DNA of 64,000 bases from the NCBI RefSeq assembly GCF_012926525.1, contig NZ_JABBNI010000018.1, forward strand, positions 30,003-94,002. Direction: 5' to 3'. Position 1 is the first letter of the stretch; the number at the start of each line of letters is the position of its first letter. Under the pieces are notes generated by a model that ran no database searches, was not told the origin of the DNA, and saw only the letters and a program-made list of their open reading frames with translations. A program made the position numbers and the translations under genes. The DNA comes from Clostridium muellerianum. GTDB lineage: Bacteria > Bacillota > Clostridia > Clostridiales > Clostridiaceae. This document shows, piece by piece, positions 8,370 to 17,564 of this stretch.

Positions 8370-9407
8370 ATGAAAAAAATATCTAAAGTTTTAATTCTAT
8401 TACTAATTGTATTTACTTTTGGAGCCTGTGGAAAAACAACAACTACTACAAGTACAACCAGTTCAGATAATAGCAAAAAAATTACTGTTACTGATGGACT
8501 AGGAAGAAAAATAGAACTATCAAAGCCTGCAGAAAAGGTGTTAAGTAATTATGCTGTAGCGACACAAATATTGTGTACTTTAGGGGAACAAAATAATATC
8601 TTAGGTCCAGATGGAAAGGCTATACAAAATCCATTAGGTTATTCACCAAAGACAGGTGCGAGTAAATCATCTGCTACTAAAGGCGCTAATGAGTTAAATG
8701 TGGAACAAGTAGTAGCAGCTAAACCAGACCTTGTTGTTATACAAAAAAAGAGCAAACAAATTGTACCAAACCTTGAAAAAGCTAATATTAAAGTTTTTGT
8801 TGTAAATGCAGAAGGTCTTGATGAATTAAAATCTACTGTGAAAAATTTAGGAATAGCTACTGGTAAAGAAAAAAGAGCAGACGAATTTATGGATTATTAT
8901 ACACAGAAGTTAGACTTCATTAATAATAAAATTAAAACTGTAGACCAAAAAAATAAGCCTAAAGTATATATGGCAGGGGGAAGTATGTATTTAACTCCTG
9001 GAAAGAATATGTTTCAAAACTCATTGATTGAGTTAGGTGGCGGAATAAATGTGGCAGGTTCTTTAAGTAGTGCTAAGTGGAATGAAGTATCTGCAGAGCA
9101 GGTAATTGGTTGGAACCCTGATATAATAATTCTTACACAATATTGTGGAGTAAAACCACAGGATGTACTTAATAATGCTGGTTTAAAAGATATAAATGCT
9201 GTAAAAAATAAAAAAGTTTATTTAATGCCTTCAAAAATGAGTTCATGGGATATGCCTTGCCCACAGACAATTTTAGGAGTAATGTGGTTAGGTACAAAGA
9301 CAAATCCTGAAGTATTTAAAGATACAAATATAACAAAAGAAGTGGATGATTTTTATCAAAAATTTTATGGTACTACTTATACAAAACTTGGTGGTACTTT
9401 AGATTAA
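8370..9407 (+). CDS. FecB-type substrate-binding lipoprotein
   Basis: A 345-residue extracytoplasmic binding protein. It opens with a lipoprotein signal (MKKISKVLILLLIVFTFGAC, lipobox FGAC, lipidated Cys20), a Thr/Ser-rich linker, then ITVTDGLGRKIELSKPAEKV, VVAAKPDLVV, the interlobe helix and WNPDIIILTQ. Near the C-terminus SSWDMPCPQTILGVMWLG is typical of the metal/molybdate/haem group of class III binding proteins. It captures the ligand for the permease and ATPase encoded upstream. The ligand cannot be read directly; the ModE-like site and the nearby Mo hydroxylase favour molybdate or tungstate, but iron, cobalamin or haem remain possible. Confidence 0.88.
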   Translation: MKKISKVLILLLIVFTFGACGKTTTTTSTTSSDNSKKITVTDGLGRKIELSKPAEKVLSNYAVATQILCTLGEQNNILGPDGKAIQNPLGYSPKTGASKSSATKGANELNVEQVVAAKPDLVVIQKKSKQIVPNLEKANIKVFVVNAEGLDELKSTVKNLGIATGKEKRADEFMDYYTQKLDFINNKIKTVDQKNKPKVYMAGGSMYLTPGKNMFQNSLIELGGGINVAGSLSSAKWNEVSAEQVIGWNPDIIILTQYCGVKPQDVLNNAGLKDINAVKNKKVYLMPSKMSSWDMPCPQTILGVMWLGTKTNPEVFKDTNITKEVDDFYQKFYGTTYTKLGGTLD

Positions 9408-9446
9408 TTATATTAAATAGAACAGTAATGAGTAAAGAAATCATTA

Positions 9447-9552
9447 AAGAGGCTGTGTGTTAAGAAATTTGTATATGTTATATTGATTTGTAAATAGGTG
9501 GCAAATACAATATAGTGTGAAATTTATTCTTAGTGCCACAGCCTCATTTTTA
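9447..9552. repeat. Family A hairpin repeat, copy 1; terminates transporter operon
   Basis: Outer stem GAGGCTGTG (9449-9457) pairs with CACAGCCTC (9537-9545), followed by TTTTT. Inside are TTAAGAAATTT and an inverted AAATTTATTCTTAG. Related copies lie at 17254 and 56984, all just 3' of an operon. Confidence 0.75.
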
Positions 9553-9608
9553 TAATTACTATTAAATCTTTGTAGATTGTTATAAACTACATATAATAAA
9601 TTTCATAT

Positions 9609-9742
9609 TAGGCACATTCAATAAAACAACTAGTCAAAGATGTTAGTCTATTTTGTATCAGACAAGGAAGCAGGTTCCGCTGACGCAGTATGATGAAAAA
9701 TAGGCTAACATACTGACTAGTTATTTTATTGAATGTGCCTTA
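9609..9742. repeat. Family B inverted-repeat element, copy 1
   Basis: Ends AGGCACATTCAATAAAA and its inverse TTTTATTGAATGTGCCT enclose about 130 bp with a conserved core (AAGGAAGCAGGTTCCGCTGA). It is in the opposite orientation to the copies at 17370 and 34923. No coding capacity. The rest of the gap to topB (9743-10044) is AT-rich, with no element recognised apart from a small ACAAGT-A-ACTTGT palindrome near 9990. Confidence 0.75.
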
Positions 9743-10044
9743 AAGCTAAAGGTGGATAAAAAGCATATATCTGGCAATAATATTATTAAAAAGACTAAAT
9801 TATGATATAATTTAGTTTGAAACTGTATATATAACATCATAATTAAATTTTACTATTTGCTTTACTCAAAGTTGAGGTTTAATTTTGATTTTATAGTAAA
9901 ATTAAGATTTTGAGGTTGTATATTTACAATATAAAATGGTATTTGTTTTGACTGAAATTTTTAAATTTAGTTATTTTGGTGTATAATTGGACAAGTAACT
10001 TGTCGAAATGAATATTTAAGGATTAATATATAGAGAGGTTTTTT

Positions 10045-12372
10045 ATGAGTAAAGCTTTATTTATTACAGAAAAGCCGTCAGTGGCTATGGAATACGTTAA
10101 ACTTTTAAATGTAAAAGGTACAAAAAGGGATGGATATATAGAATCAGATAAAGCCGTGTTTTCATGGTGCGTAGGACATATGGTGACTATGAGTTATCCA
10201 GAAGCGTATGATCCTAATTTAAAAAGATGGTCGCTAGACACTTTACCTTTTTTACCTAAGGAATATAAATATGAAATTATTCCAGCAGTATCAAAGCAGT
10301 TTAATGTAGTTAGAGGATTATTAAAGAGAGAAGATATAAATACAGTATATGTATGTACCGACTCAGGAAGGGAAGGAGAGTACATTTATAGACTTGTAGA
10401 TCAAATGGTAGGGGTACAGGATAAAGAAAAAAAGAGAGTGTGGATTGATTCTCAAACAGAAGAAGAAATACGTAGAGGTATAAAAGAAGCAAAGGACATT
10501 TCAGAATATGATTCATTGGCTGATTCAGCATATTTAAGAGCTAAGGAAGATTATCTTTTAGGAATAAACTTTTCCAGACTTTTAACTCTTAAATATGGAA
10601 AGACTGTGGCTAATGCTACTGGAGATAAATTAGTAGTAATTGCAGTAGGTAGAGTTATGAGCTGTGTTCTTGGAATGATTGTAGATAGGGAACGTGAGTT
10701 TAGATCATTTGTAAAGACGCCTTTTTATAAAATTTCAGGAAGTTTTGACGGTAATTCTAGTGGAGAATATGAAGAGGAAATGGTTTACGATGGTGAATGG
10801 AAATCTATAGAAGGTTCTAAATATAAGGATTCACCTCTTTTATATAATGAGGGTGGTTTCAAGAAAAGAGAAGATGCTGAAAAGTTTATAGAAGAAATAG
10901 GTGAGAAAATTTTTGAAAAGGAGCCTGTTATAGAGAGTATAAAAAAGACTGTAGAAAGTAAAAATGCCCCTTTACTTTTTAATTTAGCAGAGCTTCAAAA
11001 TGAATGTTCAAAGAAGTTTAAAATAAGTCCTGAGGAGACTTTAAATAAAATTCAGGCATTATATGAGAAAAAGCTGCTTACATATCCAAGAACAGATGCT
11101 AGAGTTTTATCTAAGGCTGTAGCTAAAGAAATAGATAAAAATATAAGAAAGCTTTTAAAATATGATGGAGATAAAGAAATAAAAGGCATAGCAGAAAACA
11201 TATTAAATAATAAATGGTATTCAAACTTAGAAAAAACTAAGTATGTAAATGATAGTAAAATAACAGACCATTATGCTATTATACCAACAGGAGAAGGGCT
11301 TCAAAGCTACAATGGTCTTTCAGATTTGGAGAAAAAAGTATATAATTTAGTACTTAGAAGATTTTTAGCTATATTTTATCCTCCAGCTAAATATAATAAA
11401 CTCGCTATTACAACTTGTGCGGGTGGAGAAAGATTTTTTACTACAGATAAGGTTTGTGTAGAAGAAGGTTACCTTAATGTATTAAAAGAATATAAGAAGA
11501 ATAAGGAAGAGAAAAATTTAAAGTTTTTAAGTAATCTTAAAAAGGGTCAGATAGTAGATGTTGTTGATATGGAAGTGAAAGAAGGGGAAACTTCACCTCC
11601 TAAAAGATATACCTCAGGATCTATAATTATTGCTATGGAAAATGCAGGTAAGCTTATTGAAGATGAAGAACTTAGAGAGCAGATAAAGGGAGCTGGTATA
11701 GGAACATCTGCAACTAGAGCTGAAATATTAAAAAAGTTAGAAAAAATAGGTTATATTATGTCTGATAAGAAAACTCAAGTTATATTTCCAACTCAAAAGG
11801 GAGAAATGATATATGAGGTTATAAAAAATTCTATACCTACACTGCTTAATCCTACACTTACAGCCAGCTGGGAAAAAGGATTGAAAATGGTATACGGAAA
11901 AGAAATAGAACCTGATATATTTATGAAAAAGCTAGAGGATTATACTAAACTTAATGTAAAAAAAGTCATGGATAGAATGAATATGGGATATATGCATAGT
12001 TTCTTTGATGAAGTTAAGGATAAAAATAGTAATGGTGTAAAAAGTAAAGGTTCTTCTAAGAATAAAAAATCTTCAGTAGTAGATAAAAGTGAAAGTGGCA
12101 ATAGGGAATCTTTAGGATTATGTCCTATATGTAAAACAGGAGATATTGTGAAGAATAGTAAAGGCTATGGTTGCAATAACTGGCAAAGCGGATGTAAATT
12201 TTTTGTATCAGAAATTTGTGGCAAAAAGATACCTGTTGAACAGATTACAAAGCTGATGAGTGATGGAAAGACAGATATTATAAATGGCTTTAAATCAAAG
12301 AAAGGCAATGAATTTAATGCAAGACTCATAATAAAGGAAGGAAAAATAGAATTTTCCTTTGAAAATTCATAA
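10045..12372 (+). CDS. topB: DNA topoisomerase III
   Basis: A 775-residue type IA topoisomerase that cuts and passes single DNA strands through a 5'-phosphotyrosine intermediate. Order of parts: TOPRIM domain (FITEKPSVA, TDSGREGEYIYR at about residue 110), the toroidal core with the catalytic tyrosine in LTYPRTDAR (about Tyr347), and a C-terminal zinc-ribbon-like module (LCPICKTG...CNNWQSGC) near residue 690, after a Ser/Lys-rich linker. The C-terminal module matches longer Firmicutes TopB. It appears monocistronic, with a terminator directly after it. Confidence 0.95.
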   Translation: MSKALFITEKPSVAMEYVKLLNVKGTKRDGYIESDKAVFSWCVGHMVTMSYPEAYDPNLKRWSLDTLPFLPKEYKYEIIPAVSKQFNVVRGLLKREDINTVYVCTDSGREGEYIYRLVDQMVGVQDKEKKRVWIDSQTEEEIRRGIKEAKDISEYDSLADSAYLRAKEDYLLGINFSRLLTLKYGKTVANATGDKLVVIAVGRVMSCVLGMIVDREREFRSFVKTPFYKISGSFDGNSSGEYEEEMVYDGEWKSIEGSKYKDSPLLYNEGGFKKREDAEKFIEEIGEKIFEKEPVIESIKKTVESKNAPLLFNLAELQNECSKKFKISPEETLNKIQALYEKKLLTYPRTDARVLSKAVAKEIDKNIRKLLKYDGDKEIKGIAENILNNKWYSNLEKTKYVNDSKITDHYAIIPTGEGLQSYNGLSDLEKKVYNLVLRRFLAIFYPPAKYNKLAITTCAGGERFFTTDKVCVEEGYLNVLKEYKKNKEEKNLKFLSNLKKGQIVDVVDMEVKEGETSPPKRYTSGSIIIAMENAGKLIEDEELREQIKGAGIGTSATRAEILKKLEKIGYIMSDKKTQVIFPTQKGEMIYEVIKNSIPTLLNPTLTASWEKGLKMVYGKEIEPDIFMKKLEDYTKLNVKKVMDRMNMGYMHSFFDEVKDKNSNGVKSKGSSKNKKSSVVDKSESGNRESLGLCPICKTGDIVKNSKGYGCNNWQSGCKFFVSEICGKKIPVEQITKLMSDGKTDIINGFKSKKGNEFNARLIIKEGKIEFSFENS

Positions 12373-12384
12373 ATACATTAAAAG

Positions 12385-12416
12385 ATCATGTTGGAGGAAT
12401 CCGGCATGATTTTTTT
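12385..12416 (+). terminator. Terminator after topB
   Basis: A 10-bp stem (12385-12394 with 12401-12410, two G-T pairs) and a six-base loop are followed by six T. Confidence 0.88.
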
Positions 12417-12557
12417 ATAAAATGTGATAATTAGGTATTCTACACATCTTTATAATAAAAAACGTATAATTTTCCGTATATTGTGCAAATTTATATTATT
12501 AACCTATGATAATAAGGTGTTACGGAAAATAATTATCATGTTTAAGAAGGTGAAGCA

Positions 12558-13376
12558 ATGGATTTGAAAAGAAAAGCAATCAGAGTAGGAGTTGCTGCTT
12601 CCTTATGTATATTGGTGTCAAATTTGTTAAAATTAAAATATACTTTTTTTGTTGTGCTTCCTGCAGTCATGCCTATATCCACTTTTTTTGGTGAAACAAT
12701 TAAATTTGGAGCAAATAGGATTATTGGTAGTTTTATTGGGGCTCTAATTGGAGTTATACTTATAACTCTTCAATGGCAAAATGCTATTTTAATTGGAATA
12801 GGAGTAATGCTCATTATTTATATTTGCAGTTACCTTAAATGGGATAGTACTACATCTATTGCTTGCTTAGTATTTGTGTCTATTATGCTTGGCGTAAAAG
12901 GGGCTGGAGCTATTTTATATAGCATCCACAGATTGTTGGATACATTAATAGGCATATCTATTACTACAATTGTAAATAACTATGTTTTCAATCCCAATAT
13001 GCCTAAAGTACTTAAAAATAGAGCTCAAGATATACAACAAAGTCTACTTAATTTAGCTAACGATGAGGAGTTTATAGAAGATAAGAATAAATTAGATAAT
13101 ATTGAAAAAAGCATAAACAGTTTAAAGGAAACTTTCAAGATATATTCTGAAGAAATTAAGGTTAGTTCAAAATTTTTGCCTGTAAAAAATAAATTAGATA
13201 AAATGGTGGATATTTTTTCTATCATTTTTCAACAGGTAGGAATAATTAATTATATCAATGTTAATGATGATTTTCATGATCTTAATAAGGAACATATTAA
13301 GATGATTATTAGTTTTCATAAGGATATATTTTTTCGTGAAATGAAAAATTTAAACGAAATTATAAAAAGTATTTAG
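12558..13376 (+). CDS. FUSC / aromatic-acid exporter family membrane protein
   Basis: A 272-residue protein with four or five hydrophobic segments in the first 150 residues (VAASLCILVSNLL, FFVVLPAVMPIS, IIGSFIGALIGVILITLQ, ILIGIGVMLIIYICSYL) and a helical cytoplasmic tail of about 120 residues. The pattern and the RIIGSFIGALIG segment fit the ArAE/FUSC family, proposed exporters of aromatic acids and other small organic molecules. AAGAAGGTGA precedes the ATG. The substrate is unknown. It stands alone between topB and the molybdenum hydroxylase genes. Confidence 0.75.
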   Translation: MDLKRKAIRVGVAASLCILVSNLLKLKYTFFVVLPAVMPISTFFGETIKFGANRIIGSFIGALIGVILITLQWQNAILIGIGVMLIIYICSYLKWDSTTSIACLVFVSIMLGVKGAGAILYSIHRLLDTLIGISITTIVNNYVFNPNMPKVLKNRAQDIQQSLLNLANDEEFIEDKNKLDNIEKSINSLKETFKIYSEEIKVSSKFLPVKNKLDKMVDIFSIIFQQVGIINYINVNDDFHDLNKEHIKMIISFHKDIFFREMKNLNEIIKSI

Positions 13377-13595
13377 TCAGTGTACATATTATTTGCATTT
13401 TTTATGCTGCTATACGTAAATAAAATTAGAATCAGTAAATATCTCAATTTTACACTTTATCATTTATAGTATATTTTAAAATTATAAAATATGGTAAACA
13501 TGAATATTATGCACGTAAAAGTAAATAATATCTCTGTATAAAGGTATTTTATGTTAATGAATGGTGCAACTAAGTTATATAAGGAGGAGTTCGTA

Positions 13596-15941
13596 ATGTC
13601 AGGTCCTATAAACATAGGAGTAAGTATTCCTAGAAAGGAATCTTTAGATAAAGTTACAGGTGCAGCTAAATATACAGATGATACAATAATCCCTGGTATG
13701 TTGCATGCAAAACTATTAACAAGTCCCTATGCACATGCAAATATAAAGTCAATAAATATAGAAGCAGCTTTAAAAGTAAAAGGAGTAAAATCCATAATCA
13801 CTGGAGATTATTGTAAAGCGTTGTTTGGTGCAAATGTTGAAGATAGACCGCCTATAGCAAAAGATAAGGTAAGATACTTTGGAGAACCTGTAGCAATGGT
13901 AGTAGCAAATAGTGAACAAGAAGCTGTGAACGCCATAGAACTTATTAAAGTGGAATATGAAAAGCTTCCTGTAGTAAACTCTGTTAATGAAGCTATTAAA
14001 CCTGATGCACCTTTGATACACCCTGATTTATCTAAATATGCTTGTGTTGTTGATTTTGCAAATCCTAAAGAAAATAGTAATATTGCAACCCAGATAAAAA
14101 TTCGTAAGGGTGATATGGCTAAAGCATGGTCAGAAAGCGATGTAGTGGTTGAGTCCAGTTTTACAATGCCTCAGGCAGATCACCTGGCTATGGAAACTCG
14201 AAATGCAAGGGCACAAGTATTACCTGATGGACGTGTTATTATATACACTTCTTCACAAGCACCTTTTCATGTAAAACAGATTATAAGCAAAAAATATAAT
14301 ATTCCTGAAGGTAATTTGATAGTTCGGGTTCCTTTTGTAGGAGGAGGATTTGGTGGTAAAGCTTGTATACAATTAGAAACTTTAGCCTATTTAGCATCAA
14401 AGTCTGTAGGTGGTAAAATGGTTAAGATAGCAAATACAAGGGAAGAGGATATTAGAATGTCACCTTGTAAAATAGGATTAGAAGCAAGTCTTAAAATAGG
14501 TGCTGCTAAGGATGGAATGATAAAAGCATTAGAATGTACTTATTTGGTGGATTGTGGCGCTTACAGCGATACAGCACCAACAATGGCCAAAGCTATAGCA
14601 GTTAATTGTACAGGACCTTATAATATTGAAAATATTTATTGTGATTCGTTTTGTGTGTATACTAATCATACCTTCGCAACATCTTATAGAAGTTTTGGCC
14701 ATGTATCTTTTACATTTTGTATTGAAAGATTACTTGATAAATTAGCAGCAGTTTTAGGAATGGATATGCTTGAATTAAGAATAAAAAATGCAATTTCTCC
14801 CGGAAACTTTTCGCCTACTCAGGTAAAAATAACTGAAAGCAATACAGGATGTTTGCAAAGATGTCTTAAAAAGCTAAAACAAGTTATTAATTGGAGGCCT
14901 GAAAATATAATTGAAGCTAATGGTGATATGGTTCACGCAAAAGGTATAAGTTGTTTTTGGAAAACCTCAGATTCCCCATCAAATGCTACTTCTGGAGTAA
15001 TTTTAACATTTAACAAAGATGGGAGTATAAATTTAAATTGTGGTGCTGTAGAAATTGGTCCTGGTATGAAAACTACTGCAGCACAAATATTAGCTAAAAG
15101 AATGAATATGGATGTAAGTAGAATTCATGTGTTTATGGGAGTAGATACTGAAGTTTCACCTAGACACTGGAAGACGGTAGCCAGCATGACAACCTTTATG
15201 GTAGGTAGAGCAGTTTTAAGAGCAGCAGAGGATTTAATAAAACAATTAACAAAGACAGCTTCCATAGCCATGAAATGTCCAGAAGAAGATTTAGAAGTAT
15301 CTAATGAAAAAGTTTTTTTAAAGGATGATCCAAGTATATATATAATTTTTAGAGATTTAGTATATGGTTTTTCATATGCTAATGGAATATCTATAGGAGA
15401 TCAAATAATAGGCAGGGGTAGCTATGTAATGAGACATATAACAGAACTTAATAAAGAAACTGGAAAGGGAAAGCCTGGACCATCATGGACAGTAGGTGCA
15501 CAGGCAGTTGAAATTGAATATAATCCTAAAAATTATAACTATAGAATTTTGAAAGCCGTTACCGTTATTGATGCTGGAAAAATAATTAATCCTAAAGCAG
15601 CAAAAGGATTAATAATGGGCGGTATGAGTATGGGACTTGGTTTAGCTAGTAGAGAAGAATTTTTATATGACGATGAAGGAATTCTACAAAATACAAGTTT
15701 GCGTATATATAAACCAATGCATTTTGGTGAGAATCCTGAATATATAGTGGATTTTATTGAAACTCCTCAAATTGATGGACCTTATGGAGCAAGAGGATTA
15801 GGTGAACATGGAATTATAGGTATTCCAGCGGCTTTTGCTACAGCGTTATCATTAGCAGCAGAAAGTGACTTTCTTAAAATACCTATTACACCAGAAGTCA
15901 TCTGGCAAGCTAAGACTGGAGGAAAATATGATACCCTTTGA
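13596..15941 (+). CDS. Molybdenum hydroxylase large subunit (xanthine dehydrogenase type)
   Basis: The 781-residue molybdopterin-cytosine-dinucleotide subunit of a xanthine dehydrogenase/aldehyde oxidase family enzyme. Motifs: GISIPRKES-like start followed by KVTGAAKYTDD, the glycine loop VGGGFGGKACIQLE, YRSFGHVSFTFCIERLL and the C-terminal GARGLGEHGIIGIPAA holding the expected catalytic Glu. The open frame extends back to 13551, but AAGGAGGAG at 13581 places the ATG at 13596. It overlaps the FAD-subunit gene by 14 bases. Substrate is inferred to be a purine (xanthine or hypoxanthine) because a riboswitch-controlled purine permease lies next to it; a different N-heterocycle is possible. Confidence 0.88.
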   Translation: MSGPINIGVSIPRKESLDKVTGAAKYTDDTIIPGMLHAKLLTSPYAHANIKSINIEAALKVKGVKSIITGDYCKALFGANVEDRPPIAKDKVRYFGEPVAMVVANSEQEAVNAIELIKVEYEKLPVVNSVNEAIKPDAPLIHPDLSKYACVVDFANPKENSNIATQIKIRKGDMAKAWSESDVVVESSFTMPQADHLAMETRNARAQVLPDGRVIIYTSSQAPFHVKQIISKKYNIPEGNLIVRVPFVGGGFGGKACIQLETLAYLASKSVGGKMVKIANTREEDIRMSPCKIGLEASLKIGAAKDGMIKALECTYLVDCGAYSDTAPTMAKAIAVNCTGPYNIENIYCDSFCVYTNHTFATSYRSFGHVSFTFCIERLLDKLAAVLGMDMLELRIKNAISPGNFSPTQVKITESNTGCLQRCLKKLKQVINWRPENIIEANGDMVHAKGISCFWKTSDSPSNATSGVILTFNKDGSINLNCGAVEIGPGMKTTAAQILAKRMNMDVSRIHVFMGVDTEVSPRHWKTVASMTTFMVGRAVLRAAEDLIKQLTKTASIAMKCPEEDLEVSNEKVFLKDDPSIYIIFRDLVYGFSYANGISIGDQIIGRGSYVMRHITELNKETGKGKPGPSWTVGAQAVEIEYNPKNYNYRILKAVTVIDAGKIINPKAAKGLIMGGMSMGLGLASREEFLYDDEGILQNTSLRIYKPMHFGENPEYIVDFIETPQIDGPYGARGLGEHGIIGIPAAFATALSLAAESDFLKIPITPEVIWQAKTGGKYDTL

Positions 15942-16764
15942 TTTTGAATACTATAAACCTGAATCCATAAACGAAGCTGTTACTTTATTTAGAGAATTAC
16001 AAAGTCATGGAAAAGAACCTAAATATTATGGTGGTGGAACAGAAATAATAAGTATGGCAAGAGTTAATAACATTTATACAGGAGCTGTAATTGATATAAA
16101 AGGGATACCTGAATGCAATATACATACGCTTCAAAATGATAGTTTGATTATTGGGTCAGCTGTTACACTTACAAGTATAGCAGAACAAGACTTTTTTCCG
16201 CTGCTCAGTTTAACAGTAAAAAGAATAGCTGATCACACTATACAGGATAAAATAACTTTAGGTGGAAACTTAGCAGGCACAATAATATATAGAGAAGCTG
16301 TACTTCCACTTTTATTAAGTAATAGTGGAGTAGTAATAGCTGGAAGCTGTGGTATAAGAAAAGTACCCATAATGGATATCTTCAATGAAAAAATTCAAAT
16401 TGATAATGGGGAGCTTATTGTACAAATAGAAGTAAAAAGAAGTTTTTTGGATATGCAACATTTACATGTTAAAAGAACTAAAAGTGATAAAATTGATTAT
16501 CCTTTGATAACCCTTGCAGCACTAAAGGATAACTACGCTATTAAAGTTGCATTTAGTGGACTATTTAAATATCCTTTTAGATCCTTCGCTGTGGAAAATA
16601 TAATCAACGATAAAGCGTTAAATGTAAATCAACGTATAAATAATATAATAAGTAGTATATCATCTAATATCTATAGTGATTTAAATGGGTCTTCAGAGTA
16701 TAGAAAGTTTGTATTACAGAGTATGCTTTTAGAGACAATAGAAAAGCTTGAAGGGGGGACTTAA
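15928..16764 (+). CDS. Molybdenum hydroxylase FAD subunit
   Basis: A 278-residue FAD-binding subunit of the CoxM/XdhB type. It starts IPFDFEYYKPESINEAV; YYGGGTEIISMARVN is the pyrophosphate loop and ITLGGNLAGTI the second FAD motif. It passes electrons from the Fe-S subunit to an external acceptor. The frame can open at 15865, but the ATG at 15928 follows GGAGGAAAAT and overlaps the large-subunit stop. The next gene starts directly after its stop codon. Confidence 0.9.
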   Translation: MIPFDFEYYKPESINEAVTLFRELQSHGKEPKYYGGGTEIISMARVNNIYTGAVIDIKGIPECNIHTLQNDSLIIGSAVTLTSIAEQDFFPLLSLTVKRIADHTIQDKITLGGNLAGTIIYREAVLPLLLSNSGVVIAGSCGIRKVPIMDIFNEKIQIDNGELIVQIEVKRSFLDMQHLHVKRTKSDKIDYPLITLAALKDNYAIKVAFSGLFKYPFRSFAVENIINDKALNVNQRINNIISSISSNIYSDLNGSSEYRKFVLQSMLLETIEKLEGGT

Positions 16765-17238
16765 ATGCTGCAGGTTTTGGAAAAAGCAATAATTACAATA
16801 AATGTCAATGATGAAGATGTAGAAGTAGTTGTTAAACCATCTGATATTTTATTAAATACTCTAAGGCTTCAACTTGGTCTTACAGGAGCAAAACCTGGTT
16901 GTGAAAATGGAGATTGTGGATCTTGCACAGTTCTTGTAGATGGATGGCCTATAAAATCTTGTTTAATGCTTACAGTTGAGGCAATTGGTAAAAAAATAAC
17001 TACTATAGAAGGTTTAAAAAATACTCCAATACAACAAGCCTTTGTTGATAATTTCAGCTTTCAATGTGGGTATTGCACATCAGGATTTTTAATGGTTTGT
17101 CATGCTTTAACTAATATTCATCCAGATGCAAATGATTATGTTATTGCAGAATGGCTTGAATCTAATGTGTGCAGGTGTACCGGTTATGAAGAAATTAATA
17201 ATGCTATTAAATCAGTGTTAAATACAGGTAAAAGTTAA
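16765..17238 (+). CDS. Molybdenum hydroxylase 2Fe-2S subunit
   Basis: A 157-residue iron-sulfur subunit carrying two [2Fe-2S] clusters: a plant-type ferredoxin motif CENGDCGSC with a further Cys downstream (KSCLM), and the helical-domain motif CGYCTSG with VCRCTGY. It relays electrons between the Mo centre and FAD. Gene order is Mo subunit, FAD subunit, Fe-S subunit. AAGGGGGG precedes the ATG and there is no gap to the FAD-subunit gene, so the three form one operon ended by the family A hairpin. Confidence 0.94.
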   Translation: MLQVLEKAIITINVNDEDVEVVVKPSDILLNTLRLQLGLTGAKPGCENGDCGSCTVLVDGWPIKSCLMLTVEAIGKKITTIEGLKNTPIQQAFVDNFSFQCGYCTSGFLMVCHALTNIHPDANDYVIAEWLESNVCRCTGYEEINNAIKSVLNTGKS

Positions 17239-17253
17239 ATTTTAGTGTAAAAG

Positions 17254-17325
17254 AGAGCTGGCGCACTAAGGAATTTACATACAATATATTGTAGTATTTG
17301 TCCTTAATGCGACAGCTCTATTATT
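17254..17325. repeat. Family A hairpin repeat, copy 2; terminates Mo-hydroxylase operon
   Basis: AGAGCTG (17254-17260) pairs with CAGCTCT (17313-17319); inside, GCGCACTAAGGAATTTACAT faces TGTCCTTAATGCGAC. A T-rich tail follows. It is the same family as 9447 and 56984. Confidence 0.78.
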
Positions 17326-17369
17326 TATTAAAAATAATCTCTTATTTTAAAAGTATGCTAATATTAATA

Positions 17370-17527
17370 AGGCATATTCAAAAAATAACAAGTCAGTATG
17401 TTAGTATATTTTGCGTCATACTGCGTCAACAGAACCCTTTGATAGAACAACTATCAGCGGAACCTGTTTCCTTGTCTGACACAAAATATACTAACATCTT
17501 TGACTTGCTATTTTCTTTCATATGCCT
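17370..17527. repeat. Family B inverted-repeat element, copy 2
   Basis: Ends AGGCATA and TATGCCT enclose a long inverted repeat (TAACAAGTCAGTATGTTAGT against ACTAACATCTTTGACTTGCTA). The core hairpin GATAGAACAACTATC is followed by AGCGGAACCTGTTTCC. It is nearly identical to copy 3 over the core. It lies between the converging Mo-hydroxylase and purine-permease genes. Confidence 0.8.
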
Positions 17528-17564
17528 AATATAATTATCAATTATACTGAAACTAGTTTAAAAA

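Noticed and set aside
17298..17534. 78-residue open frame between the Mo hydroxylase and the permease
   Set aside because: It covers repeat families A and B with no ribosome binding site.
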